45,484 nt of DNA, from NCBI GenBank assembly GCA_023662865.1, contig JAMPIK010000016.1, positions 1 to 45,484 of the forward strand, given 5' to 3'. The translations under genes and the position numbers were made by a program. This DNA comes from Prevotella sp. (lineage in GTDB: Bacteria; Bacteroidota; Bacteroidia; Bacteroidales; Muribaculaceae). The notes below the pieces were generated by a model that was not told the DNA's origin, made no database searches, and was given only the letters and a program-made list of their open reading frames with translations. This document shows, piece by piece, positions 1 through 10,716 of the stretch; position 1 is the stretch's first letter, and the number at the start of each line of letters is the position of its first letter.

Positions 1-79
1 ATGTTACCCTCGTTTATTTCCGGGGCGTGCCTCGGTGGGCGACTGAATAGTTACTTAGACACACTCTAATTATCACAGA

Positions 80-111
80 TTTGTGAAATTTTAAAACTTT
101 TGTTACCTTTG
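80..111 (+). promoter_or_regulatory. Bacteroidetes-type promoter before the EEP-family gene
   Basis: TTTG at 80-83, a 20-base spacer, then TACCTTTG at 104-111 match the -33 and -7 boxes (TTTG, TAnnTTTG) of the main Bacteroidetes sigma factor. Transcription would start near 115-118, about 150 bases before the enzyme's ATG. Confidence 0.65.
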
Positions 112-150
112 CATTATTATTAGAATATATGATAGTCACTTGTTGAAACC

Positions 151-264
151 GTGAACGTTGAAGTCATCAACTGCAAAACGGAAGCAACTTCAATGCCTGA
201 TGATTGGTATTTCGGCACTTTCGGTCTCAAAGATATGAAGATTATTATCAACCTGAACTATTGA
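151..264 (+). CDS. possible 37-residue leader ORF
   Basis: An open frame from GTG 151 to TGA 264 lies between the promoter at 80-111 and the nuclease-like gene starting at 270, with only five bases between its stop and that ATG. An internal ATG at 193 would give 23 residues beginning MPDDWYFGTFGLKD. I do not recognise it. It may be a small translated leader, a remnant of a larger gene, or chance. The position directly in front of, and nearly touching, the next gene is the only support. Confidence 0.25.
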   Translation: MNVEVINCKTEATSMPDDWYFGTFGLKDMKIIINLNY

Positions 265-269
265 GATTA

Positions 270-992
270 ATGAAGATTGTATCATGGAACGCGAACAGTA
301 AGTTTCGCGAGAAATATAATGAAATATTGCGGCTTGATGCCGATGTGTATGTAATTCAGGAGTGCGAAAACCCGGCTACTTGCAAAGATGCGGAATACCG
401 CGCATTCTTTGCCAACGCTTTTTGGGCGGGGCAGTATAACTACAAGGGACTTATGGTGCTCACCACACGCCCTGACGTAAAGTTGGAACGCCTCAATTGG
501 CCGGGCGATGACAAGCGGTATTTTATTCCCTTGCGCGTGAATGACCGGTTTACGCTTGTCGGTGCATGGGCTTGCGACCCTTATTGCGAAGAACTGTTTG
601 ACTGGGTGGAAGTAGTCAAGAACCGTCTTGATGATGAAACTGTCATAATCGGTGACCTTAACAGCAATGTGGTGCTTGACCCCAAGCATTTACGGAAGTC
701 GGGCAAGAGCTTCGGCATGGTGCTTCAAACCCTAACGGCATTCGACATTGAAGATATGTGGCATTACCACCACAAAGAAGAGCAGGGCAAAGAGTCAACA
801 CCGACCTTTTACCTTTACCGGCATCTTGACAAGCCGTATCATTTGGATCACTGCCTTGCCAACAAAGAACTCGTATCGGACATTAAAATCCATGCCCGTT
901 GGCAATGGCTCACACTGAGCGATCACTTGCCGGTGGAGATTGAGGTGTACATAGATGAAACCGACAATAAGCCTGTTGCCGACTTTTCCTGA
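270..992 (+). CDS. endonuclease/exonuclease/phosphatase (EEP) family protein
   Basis: The 240-residue product starts MKIVSWNAN, the usual opening of EEP-fold phosphodiesterases such as exonuclease III, so I chose the ATG at 270 over the upstream TTG at 204. Asn7 in SWN and Glu31 in IQECE would bind the metal; GDLNSN supplies the catalytic Asp/Asn pair, and SDHLPVEIEV near the C-terminus supplies the final Asp-His. The frame is complete and near normal length for a single EEP domain. There is no signal peptide, so it should act in the cytoplasm on a nucleic acid or another phosphodiester; the substrate cannot be told from sequence. It has its own promoter at 80-111 and is followed after 42 bases by a lipoprotein gene on the same strand. 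Confidence 0.8.
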   Translation: MKIVSWNANSKFREKYNEILRLDADVYVIQECENPATCKDAEYRAFFANAFWAGQYNYKGLMVLTTRPDVKLERLNWPGDDKRYFIPLRVNDRFTLVGAWACDPYCEELFDWVEVVKNRLDDETVIIGDLNSNVVLDPKHLRKSGKSFGMVLQTLTAFDIEDMWHYHHKEEQGKESTPTFYLYRHLDKPYHLDHCLANKELVSDIKIHARWQWLTLSDHLPVEIEVYIDETDNKPVADFS

Positions 993-1034
993 AAGACAAT
1001 TTAAATTGAACAGCCACTTATTTGTAATTATTTT

Positions 1035-1316
1035 ATGATTCGTAAATTTTACCGCACATTGGTTATTGGGATTGTTGCAATGTCTCTATATTCTTGTTCA
1101 TCCAAGAATGAGGGCGAGTCAGACACAATGTCGGATAAAATTCAATCCTCGGAAGATACAACTTCTGAATATTATACTTCAAAGAGTCCTACTCCCTCTA
1201 ATCAAAATGCTACCCCTGTCAACAGTCAATCTTTTTCAAGCAATTCGTCCACTCGCTCCGGGGCATTTCAGCTTGCCTTTAATTCCAGCAAACAATTTGG
1301 CTATTCCGATGCATAA
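1035..1316 (+). CDS. small lipoprotein, probably truncated by a nonsense codon
   Basis: The 93-residue product begins with a lipoprotein signal peptide: a basic start (MIRKFYR), a hydrophobic core and the lipobox LYSC with Cys21 as lipid attachment site. A Ser/Thr/Asn-rich stretch follows, typical of a flexible tether, and then the start of a helical segment (AFQLAFNSSKQFGYSDA). The frame stops at TAA 1314-1316, but the same frame remains open for another 58 codons with protein-like composition, to TAA 1491-1493. The intact gene would have encoded about 152 residues. I do not recognise the family. Whether the short product is still made and lipidated is unknown. Confidence 0.55.
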   Translation: MIRKFYRTLVIGIVAMSLYSCSSKNEGESDTMSDKIQSSEDTTSEYYTSKSPTPSNQNATPVNSQSFSSNSSTRSGAFQLAFNSSKQFGYSDA

Positions 1317-1493
1317 AGTGGCATTAACGATTGTTATACAGCGGCTTTCGCCTATTCTGACGAATGGATAAAACAGGCATTTATTCAAGGTTATGAACTC
1401 GGACAAGCAGAAGCCGTTTCGCAAACTGCCTCTGCAGAATATGAAGAAGTAGAGTATGATGATGACGGATATGATTACGAAGATGATTATTAA
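1317..1493 (+). pseudogene. detached C-terminal part of the lipoprotein gene
   Basis: Reading on in the frame of the 1035 gene past its TAA gives 58 codons beginning SGINDCYTAAFAYSDEW, then QGYELGQAEA, and ending in an acidic Asp/Glu/Tyr tail before TAA 1491-1493. The helical pattern continues that before the stop (AFNSSKQFGYSDA), and no frameshift is needed. This suggests a single substitution, for example TAT or CAA to TAA, split the gene. No start codon of its own is evident. Confidence 0.5.
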
Positions 1494-1542
1494 CGAATTA
1501 AGGCTATGATTGAAGTATGGGGTGGGGAAAGGGGGACAATAA

Positions 1543-1586
1543 ACGGACAACAAAATCACCCCCACTTCTGGAGGTGATTTGTCCGT
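1543..1586. terminator. hairpin between convergent genes
   Basis: AAATCACC (1553-1560) pairs with GGTGATTT (1573-1580), and beyond a four-base bulge ACGGAC (1543-1548) pairs with GTCCGT (1581-1586). It sits between the plus-strand lipoprotein gene and the minus-strand groL stop, so it could end both transcripts. Neither side has a clean T-tract, so the call is tentative. Confidence 0.5.
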
Positions 1587-1649
1587 AAGTATTTGAACTC
1601 GCCTGTAATAGGCTGCAATTCATAGTCAAACTGTCAAAGTATGAGTGGC

Positions 1650-3568
<1,919 letters not shown>

Positions 3569-3676
3569 AGTTTTTTATATTTTAATTGTTTTCTTCTTGG
3601 TGTAATACATTTTCCGTGCCAAAATCTAAAAGATAACACATTGTGGAGGGAGAAAGTTTTTAAATAAAGTTAAAAT

Positions 3677-3708
3677 ATTGTGAATGTGAGATAAAAACGC
3701 TAACTTTG
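3677..3708 (+). promoter_or_regulatory. promoter of the secreted subtilase, with almost no leader
   Basis: ATTG at 3677-3680, a 20-base spacer and TAACTTTG at 3701-3708 form a good Bacteroidetes promoter. Only four bases (3709-3712) separate the -7 box from the ATG at 3713, so the message should start at or next to the start codon. Confidence 0.65.
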
Positions 3709-3712
3709 AAGT

Positions 3713-5713
3713 ATGAAAAAGAAGTACCACTCCCCTACTTTTATGCTCGTATGCAGCATGATGCTGTCAGCAAATACTGCCATGTTGGCAGACACACCTC
3801 ACAGCGAACCGTTGCGTATTCCGCGTGTGAGCCGCGAGCGCACACGCCCTCCCCGACAGATGATGCTCTTTAACGATTTGAGTCGCCAATCATTGTCGGC
3901 AGACGAGGCTCACCGGGGAGTTGCCCGGAAAAATGAGGTGATACCTTTTACGGGCAAAGGAGTGGTAATAGGCGTAACTGACTGTGGGATTGACCCGCGC
4001 CACCCGGCTTTTTCCAATCCACTGACGGGCGATAGCCGCGTAGGGCTGTATATCACAACCGAGTCCATGGCTGAAAGCGGCACCGGAGAACTGAGGTATA
4101 ATACATTCCGACCTATGGAGGGAGATGCCGTTGACCCACTGTATATAGTTATTTCGGCCGAGGGTCACGGCACACACACCGCCGGAACCGCCGCCGGGTC
4201 AATGTGTGGCAATCCATATTACGGTATCGCCCCGGAGGCTACTCTTGTGATGACCGATATGGGCGAGTTGATTTATGAAGATGAAATTGAATTGGGAATT
4301 ACTTCTACCCTTGACTATGCACGCGCACACAATATGCCGTGCGTGGCCTCATTGAGCCTCGGCGCGTGTGCCGGGATGCACGACGGCAGCGGCCATATGA
4401 CAGAGCTTCTTGCCGATGAATTGTCTGACTCGGGACAAATTGTATGCTTCGCCGCCGGCAACGACGGGCGCAACTTTGTGTCCATAAGCCACGACTTTTC
4501 TTCAGACCCCTCCCCTTTTCGAACCGCCTTTTCCACAGACAATTGGGGCGGAGTGCCGGAGACCATCGAAGCTTTCTTAGTGAGTACAGACCTCAATTTA
4601 CGCATTGCATTTACATTAGTGGATCCAAACTCTTCCCTACGCAAAGAGCTATGGGTCTCCCCATATTTCACACTCGCTGACTTCAGTGCAGAAGGAGAGA
4701 ACGTCTTGCCCTTAATGTCTGAATTACAGGACTATTTAGACAAAGACAAATCGTATCTTTCTCTCACGAGAGTACAAGGGGCCGATGATAATCTTGCTTT
4801 CTTAATAAGCGGTGTAACTTCGTGGATTGATGAAAATCATCCCTATACAATAGGTATAACCGTTGACTCTCCGGGAGGCTCTGTTGTGCGAGGTTATGCG
4901 AATTACGGTTCGCTATTCATGAACTTCGGGATTGAGGGCTACAGCCGCGGCACGCCGGAGCAGTCAATCTCCGACTATTGCACATCGCCATATGTGATAG
5001 CTGTTGGTGGTATGAACGAACGGGAGTATTATATAGATATGAATGGAGAGCGTCATGATGCGAACATTGAGTCATACGGCCCGGTACATGCGTCCGGCTT
5101 GTACTCCTCCTATGGGGATATTCCCTCAATTCTGCCTCACGTAATGGCTTCCGGTACTGATGTAATCTCGTCAATACCCGAACAGTGCAAATTGCCGAGA
5201 GTGTGCGCAATGACTGACTCACAAGGCCGTCAGTGGTATTATGGAGCAAATTCCGGCACTTCCATGGCTACTCCGGCTGTAGCCGGTGTGATTGCCCTTT
5301 GGCTGCAAGCCAATCCGAAACTTACACGCGATGACATACTGGAAGTGATGTCGGTTTGTTCAAATACGGACTATGGTACAGACCGCTCTCTCTTTGGTGT
5401 GCCCTCGGCCTATGACGGACTTAAATATATTATTGAGCAGACGGCATCGGCAAGATTTCCGTTTATCGGATCGGGCAATCCCACCGTTGACAAACTTATG
5501 GTAAGGTATCAGAATGACCGCAAAGTTGAATGTGTAGTGCCGGTGCCCATACAAGGAGGCACATATCAGATAATCAGCGCATCGGGAGGCTTGATTTCAA
5601 CCGGGAGGTTTGAGGGTGTTTCATTTATGATAGACCTGCCTGACACACCGGGAATATACATCATCACGGCTATCACTCCGGAAGGAAATTTTTCGCAAAA
5701 GCTTCGCAAATAA
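3713..5713 (+). CDS. secreted subtilisin-like serine protease (S8)
   Basis: The 666-residue product has an N-terminal signal peptide (MKKKY, then a hydrophobic stretch to about residue 26) followed by a catalytic domain with all subtilase motifs: Asp90 in GVTDCGID, His152 in GHGTHTAGTAAGS, the oxyanion Asn in FAAGNDG, and Ser517 in NSGTSMATPAVAG. An insert of about 200 residues between the oxyanion Asn and the Ser motif is common in large bacterial subtilases. The last 60-70 residues (ending GIYIITAITPEGNFSQKLRK) resemble a T9SS C-terminal sorting domain, so the protein is probably exported to the surface or outside. It is a single-gene unit with its own promoter. The hairpin at 5725-5751 follows, but its T-rich flank serves the opposite strand. 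Confidence 0.88.
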   Translation: MKKKYHSPTFMLVCSMMLSANTAMLADTPHSEPLRIPRVSRERTRPPRQMMLFNDLSRQSLSADEAHRGVARKNEVIPFTGKGVVIGVTDCGIDPRHPAFSNPLTGDSRVGLYITTESMAESGTGELRYNTFRPMEGDAVDPLYIVISAEGHGTHTAGTAAGSMCGNPYYGIAPEATLVMTDMGELIYEDEIELGITSTLDYARAHNMPCVASLSLGACAGMHDGSGHMTELLADELSDSGQIVCFAAGNDGRNFVSISHDFSSDPSPFRTAFSTDNWGGVPETIEAFLVSTDLNLRIAFTLVDPNSSLRKELWVSPYFTLADFSAEGENVLPLMSELQDYLDKDKSYLSLTRVQGADDNLAFLISGVTSWIDENHPYTIGITVDSPGGSVVRGYANYGSLFMNFGIEGYSRGTPEQSISDYCTSPYVIAVGGMNEREYYIDMNGERHDANIESYGPVHASGLYSSYGDIPSILPHVMASGTDVISSIPEQCKLPRVCAMTDSQGRQWYYGANSGTSMATPAVAGVIALWLQANPKLTRDDILEVMSVCSNTDYGTDRSLFGVPSAYDGLKYIIEQTASARFPFIGSGNPTVDKLMVRYQNDRKVECVVPVPIQGGTYQIISASGGLISTGRFEGVSFMIDLPDTPGIYIITAITPEGNFSQKLRK

Positions 5714-5724
5714 ACAAAAACAAC

Positions 5725-5751
5725 GCAGGGGCGTGATAATCACGTCCCTGC
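5725..5751 (-). terminator. rho-independent terminator of the OPT transporter gene
   Basis: The arms GCAGGGGCGTGAT and ATCACGTCCCTGC pair with one G-T wobble around a single-base loop. On the minus strand the hairpin is followed by GTTGTTTTTGTTTA, a good U-tract, so it terminates the minus-strand gene whose stop is at 5776. It may also slow plus-strand readthrough from the subtilase gene. Confidence 0.75.
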
Positions 5752-5775
5752 AAGTGTATTGTACAATTATGTCGT

Positions 5776-7860
5776 TTAGAGCTTGGTGTTCTTCACTCGC
5801 TTTGCATCGCAATAGAGGTATACGATAAGCAGAGCGTACATGATTACACCGGCACCCTGTGCGAAAGTGGCGCCGGCTTCGGGTGAGCCCATAAATGAGG
5901 CGGGGGTGCAGGCATTAAGGAATCCGGCAAACCCGGTAGTGGCTTCGGGGTTCTTGAAGAAAGCGGTGAGAGCGGCAAACACGCCGAACAGTGCACCGCC
6001 GGCAATCAAACCGGAAGCAATCAGTGTGCCGCGGTCTTGACGTGCATCGCATACTTCTTTCTTCTTGGAGCTGTGCATTACAAACCATGACACGGCACCA
6101 CCCACAAGCATCGGGGTGTTTAGCTGCAAGGGGATGAACATACCCAGACAGAATGCAAGAGTCGGCACTCCGAGCCAGTTAAGAATAAGGGCAAGTATTG
6201 CACCTACCATATACAGAATCCAAGGCGTTTCGCCACCCATCATCAGAGGGTCGATTACGGCAGCCATGGCGTTGGCCTGCGGGGCTACGAGAGCATCATC
6301 GCCTTCAAAGCCGTACACTTGATTCAAGACCATAATCACACCGCCGACAGTAGCAGCCGACACGAGTGTGCCGAGGAATTTCCAGCTTTCCTGCTTGCGA
6401 GGAGTGGAGCCGAGCCAGTAGCCTACCTTGAGGTCAGTGACAAAACCGCCGGCCATTGAAAGAGCAGTACATACCACACCGCCTATCACCATAGAGGCAA
6501 CAATACCGGAAGTGCCGTTAAGGCCTATGCCCACGAAGATTGCCGAAGCGATAATCAGAGTCATCAGAGTCATACCGCTTACGGGGTTGGAACCTACGAT
6601 TGCAATGGCATTGGCAGCCACTGTGGTAAACAAGAAGGCAATAATGAGAACTACGACCCATGCCACAACTGCTTGCCACCATGTGTCAATCACGCCGAAC
6701 ATAAAGAACAGCAGAACGGCGATGCAAGCCAAAGCGATAAACATAACGATGTGCTTCATCGAGATATCGTTTTGCCAACGTACAGGTTTGGCGGTGGCAA
6801 CATTTCCTTTAAGCTCGCGTCCGGCAAGACCCACAGCGGCTTTGATAATGCCCCATGACTTTATAATACCGATTACACCGGCCATTGCGATGCCGCCGAT
6901 ACCAATGTTGCGCACGCCGAACGCACTGTCTTTGAACAGCTCTTCGGGAGCCATCATTGTCATAGCCTCGGAGCCGTAAGTGCCGAGCAGGGGAATTACA
7001 ATCCACCATACGAAGATTGAGCCGGCAAAGATTACAAATGCGTACTTCAACCCTACGATGTAGCCCAAACCGAGCACTGCCGCGCCGGTGTTGCAGGAGA
7101 ACACGAGCTTTGTCTTCTCGACAACAGTCTGGCCGAGTGATGACGCGGTGGAGGTAACAGTCTCAGCCCATAAGCCGAAAGTAGCCACAATATAGTCGTA
7201 AATACCACCTATCAAAGAGGCAATTACAAGCGTCTTGGCCTGTCCGCCCGAACTCTTTGATGCATTGCTTGAGATAAGCACTTGTGTTGTGGCAGTGGCC
7301 TCAGGGAAAGGATACTTGCCGTGCATATCCTTTACAAAATAACGTCTGAAGGGGATAAAGAACAGAATACCGAGCACACCGCCGAGCAGAGAGCTTAGGA
7401 AAATCTGGAAGAAGTTGACAGAAATTTCCGGGTATTTGTTTTGAAGAATATAAAGAGCCGGAAGAGTAAAAATGGCACCGGCTACAATCACACCCGAGCA
7501 GGCGCCGATACTCTGAATGATGACATTCTGCCCGAGGGCGCTGTCCTTCTTAAGCGCACCGCTCATACCTACGGCGATAATCGAAATAGGGATTGCAGCC
7601 TCAAACACCTGACCGACCTTCAATCCGAGATAAGCGGCGGCGGCACTGAACACAATAGCCATAATAAGACCCACCCCAACGGAGTAAACCGTAACTTCCT
7701 TTTGCGGCTTTTTGGGGTGTAACACCGGCACATATTCCTCATCGGCGGCCAGTTCACGGAATGCGTTTTCGGGTATTCCGGTTGAGGTTACAAGATTTTC
7801 ATCTGCACCGGCTCCGGGCAGAGGTACATCTTGAACCTTCTGATTTTGTTTTTTACTCAT
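5776..7860 (-). CDS. OPT-family oligopeptide transporter
   Basis: This 694-residue integral membrane protein has a polar N-terminus of about 55 residues, followed by many hydrophobic segments across the full length, as in the OPT family. Family-like stretches include AAAAYLGLKVGQVFEAAIP after the first helix, ALGQNVIIQSIGACSG, KYPFPEATATTQVL, and ANAIAIVGSNPVSGMTLMTL. Bacterial OPT members are proton-coupled importers thought to move small peptides across the inner membrane; a metal-chelate substrate is also possible in this family. The gene stands alone, divergent from the protein at 8038, with a terminator at 5725-5751. TAATTTCG about 45 bases upstream is a weak -7 candidate without a clear -33 box. 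Confidence 0.9.
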   Translation of the reverse strand: MSKKQNQKVQDVPLPGAGADENLVTSTGIPENAFRELAADEEYVPVLHPKKPQKEVTVYSVGVGLIMAIVFSAAAAYLGLKVGQVFEAAIPISIIAVGMSGALKKDSALGQNVIIQSIGACSGVIVAGAIFTLPALYILQNKYPEISVNFFQIFLSSLLGGVLGILFFIPFRRYFVKDMHGKYPFPEATATTQVLISSNASKSSGGQAKTLVIASLIGGIYDYIVATFGLWAETVTSTASSLGQTVVEKTKLVFSCNTGAAVLGLGYIVGLKYAFVIFAGSIFVWWIVIPLLGTYGSEAMTMMAPEELFKDSAFGVRNIGIGGIAMAGVIGIIKSWGIIKAAVGLAGRELKGNVATAKPVRWQNDISMKHIVMFIALACIAVLLFFMFGVIDTWWQAVVAWVVVLIIAFLFTTVAANAIAIVGSNPVSGMTLMTLIIASAIFVGIGLNGTSGIVASMVIGGVVCTALSMAGGFVTDLKVGYWLGSTPRKQESWKFLGTLVSAATVGGVIMVLNQVYGFEGDDALVAPQANAMAAVIDPLMMGGETPWILYMVGAILALILNWLGVPTLAFCLGMFIPLQLNTPMLVGGAVSWFVMHSSKKKEVCDARQDRGTLIASGLIAGGALFGVFAALTAFFKNPEATTGFAGFLNACTPASFMGSPEAGATFAQGAGVIMYALLIVYLYCDAKRVKNTKL

Positions 7861-8037
7861 ATATTAGATATTAGATTATTAGTTAGAATTGGGTATTTGA
7901 TGTTGCGAAATTAACAAAAAAAAGTGAATTAACGGGTGAAACTCAAAAAAAGTCTTAATTTTTTTCGGGAGGGAACATAATCTTTATTATGCTATCATTG
8001 TTTTAATGTAAAGCAGTATCTCATATAAGCCAGATTT

Positions 8038-8796
8038 ATGATTATGAAAACAACAGTTCTTCGCACTAAAATAGAAAGTAATGATATTTTGATAATCTTG
8101 TTGTTGGCGGCATTTACCATATTTCTTGTTGTCCTCTCGCTTACTCATCTCATGGATGTGCGTCCCGCCGTAATTATTTTCTCCATGCTGCTCATTGCCG
8201 GGGGTGTGTACTTTGCCGTTCGTGCCGCGAAAACCGGCGAACTTAGGAACCATGCCGAATATAAGCAAGACTTGTCTGAGCTGTATAAACTGGAAGAAGA
8301 AGATGAGAAGCGGGACATTGTAACGGAGACTAACATCAAGCTGTTTGAAGATGACATCAGGGCCATAGACCCGGAAGTGAGAAAACAAGATGATGTGCTT
8401 ACTTTCAGATATCAGGGAGGTTACTTTCAGGCACAAACGATAGGCGACCATCTTATCAGAATTTCTTTCCCGAAAATCTATTGCACCGGAGTGCTTTATC
8501 AGGATATGGTTTGCCGCAGCATTAACCGGATTAATACTCAGTTTGCCGTTTGCAAACTGGTAGCTACCCCCAACACCGAGGAAATGGTAATAGAAGCCCA
8601 CGCATTTGCCGATATTTCATACTGCGGAGATGTGGAGAGCCGCATTAAATATCTTACGGATATCTTCGCCGTTTTCTTCGAAATGCAACGGTCTTTGCTG
8701 GTGTCAATGTCCGTAAGTGAAACTCTTGATATGGATTCCGAATCTCCGGAAATTGGAGAAGTGACAAGCTCGTATAAAGATATTTCACTAAATTAA
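8038..8796 (+). CDS. two-TM membrane protein of unknown function
   Basis: The 252-residue product (or 250 from the second ATG at 8044, MKTTVLRT) has two adjacent transmembrane helices, about residues 17-39 and 43-62, a charged linker rich in Glu/Lys that looks coiled-coil, and a soluble C-terminal domain from about 110 to 225. That domain alternates beta and alpha elements (FRYQGGYFQAQ, then IRISFPKIYC) and vaguely recalls YbjN-type domains, but I cannot assign it. It would sit in the inner membrane with the globular domain in the cytoplasm. It is a single gene between the divergent OPT gene and the aspS operon. TATCATTG about 40 bases upstream is only an approximate -7 box. Confidence 0.7.
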   Translation: MIMKTTVLRTKIESNDILIILLLAAFTIFLVVLSLTHLMDVRPAVIIFSMLLIAGGVYFAVRAAKTGELRNHAEYKQDLSELYKLEEEDEKRDIVTETNIKLFEDDIRAIDPEVRKQDDVLTFRYQGGYFQAQTIGDHLIRISFPKIYCTGVLYQDMVCRSINRINTQFAVCKLVATPNTEEMVIEAHAFADISYCGDVESRIKYLTDIFAVFFEMQRSLLVSMSVSETLDMDSESPEIGEVTSSYKDISLN

Positions 8797-8898
8797 TTTA
8801 TTCACTCTCACCAAAGTTATATAATTGTATTTCAAAATATTAACTGAAATATCTTACATACTGCAACCGACATCGTGCGGCTTTAAGGCACTTCCGGG

Positions 8899-8930
8899 GT
8901 TGACAGTGTTAAAAAAAAATATTAACTTTG
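8899..8930 (+). promoter_or_regulatory. promoter of the aspS operon
   Basis: GTTG at 8899-8902, a 20-base spacer and TAACTTTG at 8923-8930 match the Bacteroidetes -33/-7 pattern. The leader to the aspS ATG at 8959 would be about 25 bases. Confidence 0.7.
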
Positions 8931-8958
8931 CGTGTTAAAAATGCACTAAATTAAAAAT

Positions 8959-10716
8959 ATGTACAGGAATACGACATGCGGAGAGTTACGCCTCTCCAAC
9001 GTTGGTGAAGAAGTTACAATAGCCGGTTGGGTACAACGTGTGCGCAAACTCGGCGGCATGATATTTGTAGACGTGAGAGACCGCTACGGACTCACACAGG
9101 TAGTATTTAACAATGAGGTGAACCGCGAGCTCTGCGAAGCCGCTTCCGCACTGGGCAGAGAGTATGTAGTGCAGATTTCAGGCCGTGTGGACGAACGTTC
9201 GTCCAAGAACGCCAACCTCCCCACAGGCGAAGTCGAGCTTACCGCACTTAATCTTAAAATACTGAACAAGAGCGAAGTGCCGCCATTCACTATTGAAGAT
9301 AATACCGATGGCGGCGACGACCTTCGCATGAAGTATCGTTATCTTGACCTGCGCCGCCCCGGCGTGCGCGCCAATCTGGAATTGCGCCACCGTATGGCTT
9401 TTGAAATACGCCGCTACCTCGATGCCAACGGCTTCCTTGAGATTGAAACTCCCATACTTGTAAAATCCACCCCCGAAGGAGCGCGTGACTTCGTCGTGCC
9501 CTCACGCATGAACCCCGGTGAGTTCTACGCTCTTCCGCAGAGTCCGCAATTGTTCAAACAATTGCTCATGGTAAGCGGTTTCGACCGTTATTTCCAATTG
9601 GCCAAATGCTTCCGCGATGAAGACCTCCGTGCAGACCGTCAGCCCGAATTTACTCAGGTGGACTGCGAAATGAGCTTCGTGGAGCAAGAAGACGTAATCC
9701 AAATGTTTGAGGGTTTGGTAAAGCATATTTTTAAATATGTGAAAGATATAGACTTCCCCGAGCCCTTCCCGCGCATCACATGGGCTGACGCCATGAAATA
9801 TTATGGTTCCGACAAGCCCGATATCCGCTTCGGCATGAAGTTTGTAGAGCTTACAGACCTTGTCAAAGGAAAAGGATTCTCCGTGATGGACGATGCGGAA
9901 CTCACAGTCGGCATCTGTGTGCCCGGCTGTGCCGGCTACACTCGCAAGCAAACCGACGAACTGACCGACTTCGTAAAACGTCCGCAGGTAGGTGCCAAAG
10001 GCCTCGTTTGGGTAAAAATAGCTGACGATGGCTCAATAAAGAGCAGCGTAGGCAAATTCTTTACCGAAGAGCAAATCAAAGAATGGGCTGAACGTATGGA
10101 AGCAAAGCCGGGCGATATGCTTCTCATTATGAGCGGCCCGGAGATGAAGACTCGCAAGCAACTTTGCGAACTGCGTCTGGAAATGGGACGCCGCCTTGAC
10201 TTGCGTCCGAAGAATGTCTTCGCTCCTGTATGGGTGGTAGACTTCCCCTTGTTTGAGTGGGACGAGGAGACGCAGCGCTATTACGCAATGCATCACCCCT
10301 TTACCTCACCCAATCCGGAAGACATTCCGCTGCTTCACTCCGATACCGGCAAGGTGCGCGCCACTGCTTACGACATTGTAGTAAACGGCACCGAGCTTGG
10401 CGGAGGCTCAATACGTATCCACGACAGCAAGCTGCAAGACACCATGTTCGAACTCCTTGGTTTCACTCCCGAAAAGGCACAGGAGCAGTTCGGCTTCCTG
10501 ATGAATGCATTCAAATACGGTGCACCTCCTCACGGCGGCCTTGCTCTCGGCTTTGACCGCTTTGTCTCAATGCTTGCCGAGCTTGACTCAATTCGCGACA
10601 CCATAGCATTCCCGAAAAACAATTCCGGACGCGATGTGATGAATGAGTCGCCCTCTCCCCTTGACCCGGCACAGCTTGAGGAACTGAACCTGCGCCTCGA
10701 ACTTCCCAAGAAATGA
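8959..10716 (+). CDS. aspS: aspartyl-tRNA synthetase
   Basis: The 585-residue class II synthetase charges tRNA-Asp. The order is typical of the bacterial form: an N-terminal OB-fold anticodon-binding domain ([16 protein letters not shown], about 17-32), the catalytic core with motif 2 [14 protein letters not shown] (about 218-231), the bacterial GAD insert in the middle (about 300-420), and motif 3 with GLALGFDRF (about 528-536), followed by the conserved tail [10 protein letters not shown] and SPSPL. It is first in an operon; its TGA overlaps the ATG of the next gene by four bases. Whether it is the discriminating or the nondiscriminating type cannot be decided from what I can see. Confidence 0.97.
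   Translation: MYRNTTCGELRLSNVGEEVTIAGWVQRVRKLGGMIFVDVRDRYGLTQVVFNNEVNRELCEAASALGREYVVQISGRVDERSSKNANLPTGEVELTALNLKILNKSEVPPFTIEDNTDGGDDLRMKYRYLDLRRPGVRANLELRHRMAFEIRRYLDANGFLEIETPILVKSTPEGARDFVVPSRMNPGEFYALPQSPQLFKQLLMVSGFDRYFQLAKCFRDEDLRADRQPEFTQVDCEMSFVEQEDVIQMFEGLVKHIFKYVKDIDFPEPFPRITWADAMKYYGSDKPDIRFGMKFVELTDLVKGKGFSVMDDAELTVGICVPGCAGYTRKQTDELTDFVKRPQVGAKGLVWVKIADDGSIKSSVGKFFTEEQIKEWAERMEAKPGDMLLIMSGPEMKTRKQLCELRLEMGRRLDLRPKNVFAPVWVVDFPLFEWDEETQRYYAMHHPFTSPNPEDIPLLHSDTGKVRATAYDIVVNGTELGGGSIRIHDSKLQDTMFELLGFTPEKAQEQFGFLMNAFKYGAPPHGGLALGFDRFVSMLAELDSIRDTIAFPKNNSGRDVMNESPSPLDPAQLEELNLRLELPKK

Noticed and set aside
1..69. End of an upstream gene at the window start
   Set aside because: All three plus-strand frames stop within 70 bases and none shows recognisable protein sequence, so no call can be supported.
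204..269. Longer N-terminus of the EEP-family protein from TTG 204
   Set aside because: The family normally begins at MKIVSWN, which is the ATG at 270; the upstream part has no domain character.
3569..3712. CIRCE heat-shock operator upstream of groS
   Set aside because: No TTAGCACTC-N9-GAGTGCTAA sequence, even degenerate, is visible.
8900..8930. Sigma-70 style -35 box TTGACA before aspS
   Set aside because: There is no matching -10 at 17 bases; the TTG serves as the -33 part of a Bacteroidetes promoter with TAACTTTG.
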